Source of the DNA: Actinomycetes bacterium
Lineage (GTDB): Bacteria > Actinomycetota > Actinomycetes > Mycobacteriales > Mycobacteriaceae
DNA: 17,721 bases
Assembly (NCBI GenBank): GCA_023416315.1
Contig: JAEZIA010000144.1
Location: forward strand, 1-17,721
Direction of reading: 5' to 3'
The notes under the pieces were generated by a model. The model worked only from the letters and a program-made list of their open reading frames with translations. It had not been told where the DNA came from and searched no databases. Below are positions 1 to 7,512 of the stretch, piece after piece (the first letter of the stretch is position 1; every line of letters begins with the position of its first letter). A program made the translations under genes and the position numbers.

Positions 1-961
1 GGTAGCAGTAGGCGTGGCTGGCCATCCGGATCAAATCGGGGATCGGCAACACGGTGCCGCCGGCGGTGACCGCCTGCCCGGCCTGGGCCTGTAGATCCTG
101 GATGGTGGCGGTGGCGATCACGGTCACCGGTAGGCCGTTGTGCTGGCCGAGCTTCGGGTCGCCGAGCTGGCCGCGCACCAATGCTTTGAGGGCGTCGTGC
201 TGACGCTGGGCGCAGCTGCGGGCATCGCGGGCCGCCACCTCCTCGGTCGGGGTAACAGTGGGGGTGTCGTCGGCGGGGTTGCAGACGCCGGGGGCGGCGA
301 ACTTCGCCAGCCACGCATCCAACTCCGAGCGTAGTTCGGGGTCGGCGATCAACCGCCCGATGCTCATGCCGTCGATGCCTTGGCCGCCGCACCAGACGAA
401 GCCGCGCTTGCGGGCCCGATCGGCATCGGAGAACTTCCCGTCGGGGTTCAGATGCAGGGCGAGGCGGTGGGCGACGCGCTCCAACTGATCCGGGCGCAGC
501 ACCGCCGCCTTGTCCGCCAACGTCTTTTCGGCTTTCACCGCCTCGGCTGGGGGTACGTGGTCGGGCAGGTCGCGGAAGAATTTCTGAATCACCCGCACAT
601 GTTCGATATCGAGCTGCCCGGCGTTCCACACCCGCGCGGTTTCCGGCAGCACCGGTTCCAGCGGCTCACCGGTCAACGTCGTACGCGGCAGCAGCTGTTC
701 GGCATCCCGAATCCGGCGCTTGGCCTCGCGCGGGCTGACCCGCAACACATCAGCCAACGCGATCCCCACCGGCGGACAGCCCTCGAACCGCTCCAGAGAG
801 CCCACTCCGGATAGGGCGATTGCGGTCAGGCGACGCTGCTGGGTTTCGATCCATTCCAGCACCGCGAACCGCTCCGGCGGCGCGAGTGCGGCGAAGTCCA
901 GGCCGGCCAGCGAGTCGACCGCAGCGGTAAGCGCCTCACATTCCGCATTGATCGAAAGCAT
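1..961 (-). CDS. DUF222 / 13E12-repeat family protein, 3'-truncated by window edge
   Basis: An open frame of 320 codons starts with ATG at 961 and runs off the left edge without a stop. The N-terminus (MLSINAECEALTAAVDSLAG) and the following helical region, including the stretch VSPREAKRRIRDAEQLLP and the later IDGMSIGRLIADPELRSELD, are typical of the DUF222 domain of the mycobacterial 13E12-repeat family. Members of this family usually end in an HNH nuclease motif; that part would lie outside the window, so nuclease identity is inferred, not seen. The ATG is supported by a TAGAAT -10 element exactly 6 nt upstream (leaderless start) and by a LexA box over it, so the gene is probably DNA-damage inducible. 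Its cellular role is not established. It lies 109 bp downstream of the FAD oxidoreductase gene on the same strand and seems unrelated to the sulfur genes. Confidence 0.85.
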   Translation of the reverse strand, partial: MLSINAECEALTAAVDSLAGLDFAALAPPERFAVLEWIETQQRRLTAIALSGVGSLERFEGCPPVGIALADVLRVSPREAKRRIRDAEQLLPRTTLTGEPLEPVLPETARVWNAGQLDIEHVRVIQKFFRDLPDHVPPAEAVKAEKTLADKAAVLRPDQLERVAHRLALHLNPDGKFSDADRARKRGFVWCGGQGIDGMSIGRLIADPELRSELDAWLAKFAAPGVCNPADDTPTVTPTEEVAARDARSCAQRQHDALKALVRGQLGDPKLGQHNGLPVTVIATATIQDLQAQAGQAVTAGGTVLPIPDLIRMASHAYCY

Positions 962-967
962 GTTCGA
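952..967 (-). promoter_or_regulatory. LexA (SOS) box over the start of the DUF222 gene
   Basis: On the minus strand the 16-mer reads TCGAACATGCTTTCGA. The mycobacterial SOS box is TCGAAC-N4-GTTCGA, so this differs at a single position (T for G in the right arm). The ATG of the DUF222 gene lies inside the spacer. With the likely transcription start at 961, bound LexA would cover about -6 to +10 and block transcription directly. Some 13E12-family genes of M. tuberculosis are known to carry LexA boxes, which supports the reading. Confidence 0.8.
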
Positions 968-973
968 ATTCTA
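968..973 (-). promoter_or_regulatory. -10 element of the DUF222 gene (leaderless promoter)
   Basis: The minus strand reads TAGAAT, matching the mycobacterial -10 pattern TANNNT. Six bases follow, then the ATG at 961, so the transcript would begin on the A of the start codon. No convincing -35 hexamer is visible, which is common for mycobacterial promoters. Confidence 0.6.
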
Positions 974-1070
974 TGCCTGACCACCGACACGCGAGCGACA
1001 TAACGGCTCACCTGTGGACGAACTCGGAACTGGGGATAACCCTGTGCCGCAGCAGGATCCGAGTCGCAGA

Positions 1071-2528
1071 TCAGATCATGTATTCCAGCTGCAGCTGACT
1101 CTCCGCCTCGGGCCGCGCACCGCCCAGAACGGTCTCGGCCACACGCCGCGCCTGCACCCGCAGCTCCGGTACGGCGATGGTCTCCCAGTAGGTGCCCCGC
1201 AACAGCGGCCCCAGCGCCAACAGCCACGGCGACCGCTCTCCGGCACTCGTCAACACTGTGTGGTCGGCGTCGATGCGCATCCCCATATCGGTGGCATCGG
1301 TGGCATCGGGGGCGATCGCGCCGCGGCGCAGCAGGTTTCGCAGCAGCACCGACCGGGTCGCGCTGAACTTCGTCGACGGACCGGTGGCGTTGATCACGAG
1401 ATCGCCGCGCACCGATCGGCCATCGGCCAGTTCGACGCGGATCTGATCGCCGGCCGGCTCCACCGTGGCGATCGAACCGGCATGCACCCGAAGCTGGCCG
1501 GTAAGTTGGGAACTGGTGATCTGCGCGTGGATGTCCGGTGCGATGCGGTGCCGAAACACATTCCACCGGGCGGCGTGATCCTTGGCGAACGCGACACGGT
1601 CCTCGATGCTGAATGCCGACCAGATCTGTTGGGTGTACGGACGCAACTTGTCCACGATGATCGCCGGATTGGCATTGCGCTCGTTCAGGATCGCGCAGTG
1701 CTCTTCGACGAGCGTCAACAACTTGTCAAGGCCCAGCCGGGCGAGGTCGACGTCGGCGGGCGGAAACTCCGGATATTCGATACCGCGAAAGTGGGCGTGC
1801 GGGAACCACCCGTGTCGGGAGATCGCATGAATTGTCCCGAGCCATCCCAACGCCCGCAGGGTGATGATGGCGTCGACGGTAGTCAGGCCCGTACCGAGCA
1901 GCACCACGTTGCGGTCGTGGCCCGGCAGGCGGGGCTCCCACTCCTGCCACGGGTTCGCCACCCACGCCGGGTGCTCGGCCAGGTGTGCCGTCCCCGGCAG
2001 TGGGGCGGGTGGTTCGTTGCCGGTGGCGAGCACCACCCGGTCGGCCTCGATGGCCGCTCCGTCGGCCAGCCGCACCAGGGCGCCCGCCTCGGCGGGTTCC
2101 ACGTCGACGACCTCTCCGCTGACCAATTCCGAAGCGGCGCGGGCACCTTCACCCGGACTCTGCAGATGATGCTGTGCGATCGAGCGCAGATAGTCACCGT
2201 AGATCTGCCGGGCAACGAAGCGCTCACGCAGCTCAACCTCGGGAGTCGGCTCGAACTCCGAGCGCGTGCGAAGCCAATCCAGAAAGTGGTCCGGTTCATG
2301 GGGGAACGCGGACATGTTCCGCGCGGCGACATTGAGCAGATACTCCGGTCGTCGTAACCCGTAGGCGACGCCACGTCCCACCGGCTCGTGATTGTTGACG
2401 ACCGTGATGTGCAAGGGAAATTCGGTTAGGCGGGCGATGTTGACGGCCGTCATCGTGCCGCTGAAGCCGCCGCCGACCACGACGATGCGGGCAGGGCGCG
2501 ATCTGCGCGGCGACGGGGTCTGAGACAC
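1071..2528 (-). CDS. FAD/NAD(P)-binding oxidoreductase (COG4529-like)
   Basis: Protein of 485 residues. A Rossmann motif sits near the N-terminus (RIVVVGGGFSG, GGGFSG at residues 19-24), followed by the family pattern EPVGRGVAYG and YLLNVAARNMSAFP. Later come an ATG-type motif (VVLATGNEPP), a second nucleotide-binding stretch (VVLLGTGLTTVD) and INATGP. This arrangement is typical of the FAD/NAD(P)-binding family annotated as COG4529; no substrate is established for it. The GTG start at 2528 is supported by a -10 hexamer TATCAT with a 6-nt spacer, which predicts a leaderless mRNA; there is no good ribosome-binding site. It is divergent from the sulfonate-type operon and may be co-regulated through the shared intergenic region. 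An electron-transfer or N/S-hydroxylation role is possible but unproven. Confidence 0.85.
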   Translation of the reverse strand: MSQTPSPRRSRPARIVVVGGGFSGTMTAVNIARLTEFPLHITVVNNHEPVGRGVAYGLRRPEYLLNVAARNMSAFPHEPDHFLDWLRTRSEFEPTPEVELRERFVARQIYGDYLRSIAQHHLQSPGEGARAASELVSGEVVDVEPAEAGALVRLADGAAIEADRVVLATGNEPPAPLPGTAHLAEHPAWVANPWQEWEPRLPGHDRNVVLLGTGLTTVDAIITLRALGWLGTIHAISRHGWFPHAHFRGIEYPEFPPADVDLARLGLDKLLTLVEEHCAILNERNANPAIIVDKLRPYTQQIWSAFSIEDRVAFAKDHAARWNVFRHRIAPDIHAQITSSQLTGQLRVHAGSIATVEPAGDQIRVELADGRSVRGDLVINATGPSTKFSATRSVLLRNLLRRGAIAPDATDATDMGMRIDADHTVLTSAGERSPWLLALGPLLRGTYWETIAVPELRVQARRVAETVLGGARPEAESQLQLEYMI

Positions 2529-2534
2529 CCGGTG

Positions 2535-2540
2535 ATGATA
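2535..2540 (-). promoter_or_regulatory. -10 element for the leaderless FAD oxidoreductase mRNA
   Basis: The minus strand reads TATCAT, then six bases (CACCGG), then the GTG start codon at 2528. This TANNNT-N6-RTG layout is the standard signature of leaderless mycobacterial transcripts. Confidence 0.55.
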
Positions 2541-2555
2541 GGCGTGGCGCGCCGA

Positions 2556-2581
2556 GTGAAGGTAACAACCGTTTTACTCAC
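2556..2581. promoter_or_regulatory. Two-tier inverted repeat in the divergent promoter region (candidate operator)
   Basis: The sequence has the symmetric form GTGA-N4-AAC-N4-GTT-N4-TCAC: outer 4-bp arms (2556-2559, 2578-2581) and inner 3-bp arms (2564-2566, 2571-2573) share one centre. It covers the expected -35 region of the FAD oxidoreductase promoter and lies about 150 bp upstream of the importer operon, so one regulator could control both directions. The bound protein is unknown. Confidence 0.35.
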
Positions 2582-2668
2582 CCTGGGTTTATCGCGACCG
2601 GCGCTGTGGCCAAACAGACTGGCAGACAGACTTTTCTGAGTAACTGCTGGTGGTGTATCGCTAATAAA

Positions 2669-2683
2669 GAATCGCGCCGATTC
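2669..2683. promoter_or_regulatory. Perfect short dyad upstream of the importer operon
   Basis: GAATCG-CGC-CGATTC is a perfect 6-bp inverted repeat with a 3-nt centre, directly following the AT-rich stretch GCTAATAAAG that could hold the operon promoter. Its position 43 bp upstream of the ATG at 2727 suits a repressor operator or a small 5'-UTR hairpin. No clean TANNNT hexamer was found here, so the transcription start is unresolved. Confidence 0.35.
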
Positions 2684-2726
2684 CATAGGTCCCCCCGACC
2701 GGCACCGCTGCGACATGGTGAAACCT

Positions 2727-3623
2727 ATGACCGACATCAGTCTGGCTCCAGTGCTGATCCCGTCGGATCCGGCGACGACGGCGCCCGCGCGCACGCAGCA
2801 TCGCGAGGTCTTCCTCCCGGAATCCGGCCGGCGAGCCAACCGGGGCGGCGCGCTTCGCCGCCAACTCAACTGGCCCTTGGGCATCTACACCACGCCGGTG
2901 GTGATCCTGGTGGTCTGGGAGATCCTCGCCCGCACTGGTGTACTGCCCGCCATCTACGCACCGGCCCCAAGTGAAATCGTGGTCACCGCAATACAACTGT
3001 GGCGCGACGGCAGTCTGGGTCCGGACCTGGCGATCTCGTTGCAGCGCGCCGGACTCGGCTTGGCGCTGGGGTTGACCGTCGGCATCCTCACCGGCGTGCT
3101 CGGCGGCTTCCTGCGCCGCGGTGAGTACCTGTTCAACGGGTTGGCCCAGATCCTGAACACCATTCCACTGCTGGCGGTGCTGCCGCTGATGATCGTGTGG
3201 TTCGGTATCGATGAGCTGACGAAGGTGTTGCTGATCGCATTCGGTGCGGGCGTGCCGATGTATCTGAATCTCTTCGCGGCCATCCGTGGTGTCGACCAGC
3301 GGTTGATCGAGATGGCCCGCACCACCGGCGCGGGAACGTTCCGCATCGTCACCCGGGTCTTGGTGCCGGGCGCACTTCCCGGCTTCCTGGTTGGCCTGCG
3401 TTTCTCGCTGGCCTACAGCGTGCTGGGACTGGTCGCCGCCGAGACCGTCAACGCCACCCACGGACTCGGATTCCTGGTCACCCAGGCCCAGACCTATTTG
3501 CAGACCAATCAGGTGTTCGTCGGCTTGGTGATCTACTCCATCCTCGGGCTGCTGGCCGACCAGATCGTCCGGGTCGCAGAACGGGTGCTGCTGCGGTGGC
3601 GTCCCAGTTACGAGGCACAGTGA
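2727..3623 (+). CDS. ABC importer permease, SsuC/TauC-like
   Basis: Inner-membrane permease of a nitrate/sulfonate/taurine-type ABC importer, 298 residues from this start. After a 50-residue polar N-terminus comes a first membrane segment (GIYTTPVVILVVWEILARTG), then several more hydrophobic spans. The cytoplasmic EAA loop that docks the ATPase is visible as EMARTTGAGTFRIVTRVLVPGALPG (split over the loop near residues 195-220). The stretch IVWFGIDELTKVLLIAFG is characteristic of SsuC/TauC permeases. I chose ATG 2727 because GGTGA at 2717-2721 is a plausible ribosome-binding site; an in-frame ATG at 2715 lacks one. It is the first gene of an eight-gene co-directional block; its stop overlaps the GTG of the ATPase gene by 4 bp. 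The substrate is inferred to be a sulfonate or similar anion from the neighbouring oxygenases. Confidence 0.9.
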   Translation: MTDISLAPVLIPSDPATTAPARTQHREVFLPESGRRANRGGALRRQLNWPLGIYTTPVVILVVWEILARTGVLPAIYAPAPSEIVVTAIQLWRDGSLGPDLAISLQRAGLGLALGLTVGILTGVLGGFLRRGEYLFNGLAQILNTIPLLAVLPLMIVWFGIDELTKVLLIAFGAGVPMYLNLFAAIRGVDQRLIEMARTTGAGTFRIVTRVLVPGALPGFLVGLRFSLAYSVLGLVAAETVNATHGLGFLVTQAQTYLQTNQVFVGLVIYSILGLLADQIVRVAERVLLRWRPSYEAQ

Positions 3624-4354
3624 CCAGCCCGAGCGCGGCGCCACGGCTGCGGACCGGCGTCCTGGCCGAACAAGTGGTGCGCCGGTTCGGCGATCGGACC
3701 GTACTGGATCATCTCGATCTGCGGATCGACGACGAGGAACTGGTCGTTCTCCTCGGACCGTCCGGCTGCGGCAAAAGCACGTTGCTGCGACTGCTGGCCG
3801 GGCTGGACCGGCCCGACGGGGGACGCATCGAGGTTCCGGCCAAACGGGCGGTGGTTTTCCAGGGCGACCGTCTGCTGCCGTGGCAGCGCGTACTGCGCAA
3901 CGTCACTCTCGGGCTGCACGGTGCGGACGCCGAGGAGCGAGCGCGTAAGGCGCTCGCCGACGTGCATCTCGCAGGCCGGGAGAAGGCCTGGCCGAAACAG
4001 CTTTCCGGTGGCGAAGCGCAGCGGGTCGCGCTGGCGCGGGCGTTGGTCGCCGAGCCGGAGCTCGTTCTGCTCGACGAGCCGTTCGCCGCACTCGACGCCA
4101 TCACCCGGCTGCGCATGCACGATCTGGTGCGCGAACTGCGCCGCAAACACCACGCCGCCATGCTGCTGGTCACCCACGACGTCGACGAAGCCATCGCGTT
4201 GGCCGACCGGATCGTGGTGATGAGCAACGGCCGCATCGGCGACACCCATCCCGTCGACCTGTCGCCCGCCGAGCGGGAGGCCGGGGTTGCCCGCGAGCAA
4301 CTCCGTGCGGCGCTGCTCGTCGATCTCGGGCTTGCCGGCCAGACGCGTCACTGA
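3620..4354 (+). CDS. ABC importer ATP-binding protein, SsuB/TauB-like
   Basis: ATPase subunit of the sulfonate-type importer, 244 residues. The Walker A motif GPSGCGKST begins at residue 46, the Q-loop glutamine is Q81 within VVFQGDRLLPW, the signature LSGGE is at 128-132, Walker B LVLLDEP at 148-154, and the switch histidine is H186 in VTHDVDEA. The RLLPW stretch after the Q-loop is typical of nitrate/sulfonate/taurine importers. GTG 3620 was chosen as start: it overlaps the permease stop (GTGA) and has CGAGG at 3611-3615 in front. An upstream in-frame GTG at 3596 is less likely. A gap of 22 bp separates it from the binding-protein gene. Confidence 0.92.
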   Translation: MTSPSAAPRLRTGVLAEQVVRRFGDRTVLDHLDLRIDDEELVVLLGPSGCGKSTLLRLLAGLDRPDGGRIEVPAKRAVVFQGDRLLPWQRVLRNVTLGLHGADAEERARKALADVHLAGREKAWPKQLSGGEAQRVALARALVAEPELVLLDEPFAALDAITRLRMHDLVRELRRKHHAAMLLVTHDVDEAIALADRIVVMSNGRIGDTHPVDLSPAEREAGVAREQLRAALLVDLGLAGQTRH

Positions 4355-4376
4355 TTTCGATAATCGAGGAGAATTC

Positions 4377-5426
4377 ATGCCCCACAAAACGTTCCGTGCG
4401 CTTGGCGCCACCGCCTTGCTCATCGCCGCGACCGTCCTGCCGGCCTGCGGTTCCGCGGAGAAGTCCGCGGGCGGTCCGCTGAGTAAGTCGAGCGACCCCA
4501 GCGCGGCCAATCACCCCGAGTGGGCGCAGTACACCTTCACCATCGGGGACAACGGCGGCGACGGCAGCGAGGAGCTCAGCAAGGTCACCGGCGTCTTCGA
4601 CGACGCTCCCTACAAGGTGAAGTTCGCCCGCTTCGACTACGGCCCGCCCCTGGTGCAGGCCGCCGCCGCCGGCAACATCGACCTCGGCTATGTGGGCACG
4701 GTTCCGCCGATCACCGGCGCCGCACAACAATACGGCTTCAAGATCGTCGCCACCCAGCACGGCGCCGATGTGACCAAGGCCGCGGAGAACATCATCGTGC
4801 CCAAGGATTCGCCGATCCAGACGCTCGCCGACCTACGGGGCAAGAAAATTGCCGTGCCCCAGGGTAGTTCAGCGCACGGGCTGGCCCTGCTCGCCCTGAA
4901 GAGCGTGGGATTGACCACCAAGGATGTCGAACTGGTCTATCTCGCGCCCGCCGCCGGCGCCAGCGCGTTCAACAGCGGGAAGGTCGACGCCTGGTCCATC
5001 TGGAACCCGCAGTCGGCGATCGCGGTCGGCGACGGGGCCCGCATCATCGCCAAGGGGCTGCCGCCGATCGATCAGGTCAACAACTACTACGTGGCGACCG
5101 ACAAGTCGCTCAACGACCCGACCCGTCGCGCTGCCCTGGCCGACGTGCTGACCCGGATCGCCCGGCTGTTCAACTGGGCGCAGAAGAACCCGGACCAGTA
5201 CGCCAAGGCCATCGCCACCGAAACCGGTGTGCCGCTGGAAGATGCGCGCGCGACAGTGGATGCCTATCCGTTCAAGGTTTCGCAGGTGTTGCCCGAGGAC
5301 ATCGCTGCCGAGCAGGCGCTGAGCGATGCGTTCTTCGAAGCCGGGGAGATCAAGAAGCAGGTGGACATCCCCAGCATCGTCGACAACCTGCTGCCGGAAG
5401 GCTTCGACAGCTCGAAGCTGTCGTGA
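4377..5426 (+). CDS. Sulfonate-type ABC substrate-binding lipoprotein, SsuA-like
   Basis: Exported solute-binding protein of 349 residues. The signal peptide (MPHKTFRALGATALLIAATV) ends in the lipobox LPAC with the lipidated cysteine at residue 24, so the mature protein should be anchored to the outer face of the membrane. The mature part shows SsuA/TauA features: FARFDYGPPLVQAAAAGNID, DLGYVGTVPP near 102-111, ADLRGKKIAVPQGSSAH at 151-167 (the PQGSSAH loop normally contacts the anionic head group) and VDAWSIWNP near 203-211. The start is fixed by GAGGAG at 4366-4371. The family binds sulfonates, taurine, nitrate or related anions; which of these is bound here cannot be read from sequence. The stop codon overlaps the monooxygenase start (GTGA). 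Confidence 0.9.
   Translation: MPHKTFRALGATALLIAATVLPACGSAEKSAGGPLSKSSDPSAANHPEWAQYTFTIGDNGGDGSEELSKVTGVFDDAPYKVKFARFDYGPPLVQAAAAGNIDLGYVGTVPPITGAAQQYGFKIVATQHGADVTKAAENIIVPKDSPIQTLADLRGKKIAVPQGSSAHGLALLALKSVGLTTKDVELVYLAPAAGASAFNSGKVDAWSIWNPQSAIAVGDGARIIAKGLPPIDQVNNYYVATDKSLNDPTRRAALADVLTRIARLFNWAQKNPDQYAKAIATETGVPLEDARATVDAYPFKVSQVLPEDIAAEQALSDAFFEAGEIKKQVDIPSIVDNLLPEGFDSSKLS
5405..5423 (+). promoter_or_regulatory. Perfect hairpin at the binding-protein/monooxygenase junction
   Basis: CGACAGCT-CGA-AGCTGTCG is a perfect 8-bp inverted repeat with a 3-nt loop. It ends on the first base of the GTG start of the monooxygenase and occupies the position where a ribosome-binding site would be. It may make translation of the downstream gene depend on ribosomes finishing the upstream gene. 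It is inside the coding sequence, so chance codon structure is possible. Confidence 0.4.
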
Positions 5427-6763
5427 CCATGGGCACGACATCACGCGAACTGCACCTCAACGCCTTCCTGATGGAGGCGGGCCATCACGAAGCGGCCTGG
5501 CGTCTGCCGGAAAGCAACCCCAGGGCAGACTTTGAGTTGCAGCACTGGATCAGGCTGGCTCAACTGGCCGAGGCCGCGAAGTTCGACTCGCTGTTCCTGG
5601 CCGACGGGCCTGCGCTGACCGGCACCGGGGAGTTCCGCCCACCGGGGCAGCTCGAACCGTTGACGTTGCTGACCGCGCTGTCACAGCACACCAGTCGGAT
5701 CGGGCTGATCGCCACGGTGTCGTCGACCTACAACGACCCGTACAACCTGGCCCGCAGGCTGGCCTCGGTGGATCACGTCAGCGGCGGACGGGCCGGTTGG
5801 AATATCGTCACCTCGGCCGGCGCCGACGAAGCCGCCAACTTCGGCCTGCGCGACCGGCCCGACCACGCGGTGCGGTATCGACGAGCCGACGAATTCCTTA
5901 CCGTCGCAAAGGCGTTGTGGGACAGCTGGGAGACCGAGGCCATCCTCGGTGACAAGGCCGCGGGCCGGTACGCCGACCCGGCGCGGCTGCATGCCATCGA
6001 CCACGAGGGCGAGCATTTCCGGGTCGCGGGCCCGCTCAACGTCGAACGCCCACCGCAGGGCCATCCGCTGCTGGTGCAGGCCGGTTCGTCGGAGGACGGG
6101 AAGAGCTTCGCCGCCCGCCATGCCGAGGCGATCTTCACCGCACACCAAACCTATGAGCGGGCCGCCGACTTCTACACCGACGTCAAGAGCAGGACGCGTG
6201 CGATCGGCCGCGACCCCGACAGCCTGTTGATCCTCCCGGGGATCGTGCCCTTCATCGGGTCCACCGAGCAGGAAGCGCTCGACCTGGCGCAGCGCTTCGA
6301 CGAACTGCGTATCCCGGAATTCGGGCTGCGCCAGCTGGCGTGGAACTTCGAGACCGACCCCTCGGTGTTCGACCTCGACGCCCCGTTGCCCGATTTCATC
6401 CTGGCCCGACCGAGACTAGAAGGCTCGCAGAGCCGTTCGGATCTGATTATCGAGCTGGCGGTGCGGGAGAACCTCACGGTCCGGGAGATCCTGTCGCGGC
6501 TAGGCGGTGGACGTGGGCATTTTACGTTCGTCGGGACACCCGATCAGGTGGCCGACACGATCATCTCCTGGTTCGAAGGCGGGGCCGCGGACGGCTTCAA
6601 CATCATGGCGCCCGCGCTGCCGTCGGCGCTCGAAGCGTTCATCGACCACGTGTTGCCGATCCTGCGCAGCAAGGGGCTGTTCCGCGAGGAGTACCAGGGC
6701 CGGACCCTGCGGGAGCACTACGGGCTTGTGCTGCCGCCCAACCAGTTCCACGCACCGGTGTGA
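5423..6763 (+). CDS. Luciferase-like FMNH2-dependent monooxygenase, NtaA/SnaA/DszA family
   Basis: Flavin monooxygenase of 446 residues, the usual length of the NtaA/SnaA/DszA/ScmK branch. Family features are LFLADGPALT near 57-66, ATVSSTYNDPYNLARRLASVDHVSGGRAGWNIVTS (spanning about 97-131, with the diagnostic GGRAGWNIVTS), GDKAAGRYADP, and the C-terminal GTPDQVADTIISWFEGGAADGFNI. These enzymes use reduced FMN from a separate reductase and O2 to oxidise C-S, C-N or sulfone substrates; in a sulfonate-import operon desulfonation or C-S cleavage is the likeliest role. The GTG start at 5423 overlaps the upstream stop; an ATG at 5429 is an alternative. Its stop overlaps the next gene's GTG by 4 bp. 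No flavin reductase gene is visible in the window. Confidence 0.9.
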   Translation: MTMGTTSRELHLNAFLMEAGHHEAAWRLPESNPRADFELQHWIRLAQLAEAAKFDSLFLADGPALTGTGEFRPPGQLEPLTLLTALSQHTSRIGLIATVSSTYNDPYNLARRLASVDHVSGGRAGWNIVTSAGADEAANFGLRDRPDHAVRYRRADEFLTVAKALWDSWETEAILGDKAAGRYADPARLHAIDHEGEHFRVAGPLNVERPPQGHPLLVQAGSSEDGKSFAARHAEAIFTAHQTYERAADFYTDVKSRTRAIGRDPDSLLILPGIVPFIGSTEQEALDLAQRFDELRIPEFGLRQLAWNFETDPSVFDLDAPLPDFILARPRLEGSQSRSDLIIELAVRENLTVREILSRLGGGRGHFTFVGTPDQVADTIISWFEGGAADGFNIMAPALPSALEAFIDHVLPILRSKGLFREEYQGRTLREHYGLVLPPNQFHAPV

Positions 6764-7512
6764 CGCCTCTGAAGTCTGCTCCCGCGGCCCTGTCGATCAG
6801 AGGGCTGCGCAAGGTGTACCGCGGTGGCTTCACCGCGGTGTCCGACCTCGACCTCGAACTGCGAGACGGGGCGTTCTTCGGTCTGCTCGGCCCCAATGGG
6901 GCGGGCAAGACCTCGCTGATCGGATCGGTGTGCAATATCGTCAACCCCACGGCGGGGGAGCTGACGGTCTTTGGCCACGACCACCGCAGCAGGACGGCGC
7001 GGCGGCTGATCGGCCTGGCCGAACAGGAGATCAACCTCGACCGGTTCCTGTCGGTCCGGCAACTGCTGGTCTATCACGCCGGCTACCACGGCATCGGCCG
7101 CAGGACCGCGAAGCATCGCGCCGATGAACTGCTGACGCTGTTCGGCTTGGAGGACAAGGCCACCGCGCGTGCGTACGAGCTGTCCGGCGGCATGCAGCGC
7201 AGGCTGGTGCTCGCCCGCGCGCTGATCCACCGGCCCCGGCTGCTGATCCTCGACGAGCCGACGGCCGGGGTGGACGTCGCACTGCGCTCCGAGATCTGGC
7301 GACTGACAAAGGAACTCAACGCCGCCGGTACGACCATCCTGCTGACCACGCACTACTTGGAGGAAGCCGAGACGCTTTGTGACGAGTTCGCGTTGATCGT
7401 CGGCGGCCGCATCGTGGACCGGGGTTCGGCTTCGTCACTGCGTAGCCGGCATCAGGCCCGCGACATCTCCGAGGTCTACAACCGGGTCATCAACGCCGAG
7501 GCGACGCGATGA
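6760..7512 (+). CDS. ABC-2-type exporter ATP-binding protein, DrrA/CcmA-like
   Basis: ATPase of 250 residues from the GTG at 6760. Walker A GPNGAGKT is at 44-51, Q-loop glutamine near 89, signature LSGGM at 141-145, Walker B LLILDEPTAG at 161-170, and the switch histidine is H198 in TTHYLEEAE. The combination GPNGAGKT, LSGGMQRR and LDEPTAGVD is typical of ABC-2 exporters (drug, polysaccharide or lipid export), not of the importer class encoded just upstream, so this is a second, distinct transporter. The start overlaps the monooxygenase stop (GTGA), and its own stop overlaps the permease start (ATGA). Longer in-frame upstream starts would run deep into the monooxygenase gene and are rejected. 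The exported compound is unknown. Confidence 0.9.
   Translation: MTPLKSAPAALSIRGLRKVYRGGFTAVSDLDLELRDGAFFGLLGPNGAGKTSLIGSVCNIVNPTAGELTVFGHDHRSRTARRLIGLAEQEINLDRFLSVRQLLVYHAGYHGIGRRTAKHRADELLTLFGLEDKATARAYELSGGMQRRLVLARALIHRPRLLILDEPTAGVDVALRSEIWRLTKELNAAGTTILLTTHYLEEAETLCDEFALIVGGRIVDRGSASSLRSRHQARDISEVYNRVINAEATR

Noticed and set aside
1014..2357. A 447-codon plus-strand open frame opposite the FAD/NAD(P) oxidoreductase
   Set aside because: No recognisable domain; the minus strand has the Rossmann motifs and a leaderless promoter at its start.
2661..3644. A 327-codon minus-strand open frame opposite the importer permease
   Set aside because: Product is Q/D/H/G-rich with no domain; the plus strand encodes a clear SsuC-type permease.
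4287..4376. Upstream start for the binding lipoprotein
   Set aside because: It would put 30 polar residues before the signal peptide and overlap the ATPase gene; GAGGAG marks ATG 4377.
6340..6759. N-terminal extension of the exporter ATPase into the monooxygenase gene
   Set aside because: It would overlap 420 bp of a conserved gene in another frame and gives a disordered arginine-rich leader; the GTG at 6760 fits the usual family start and the GTGA coupling.
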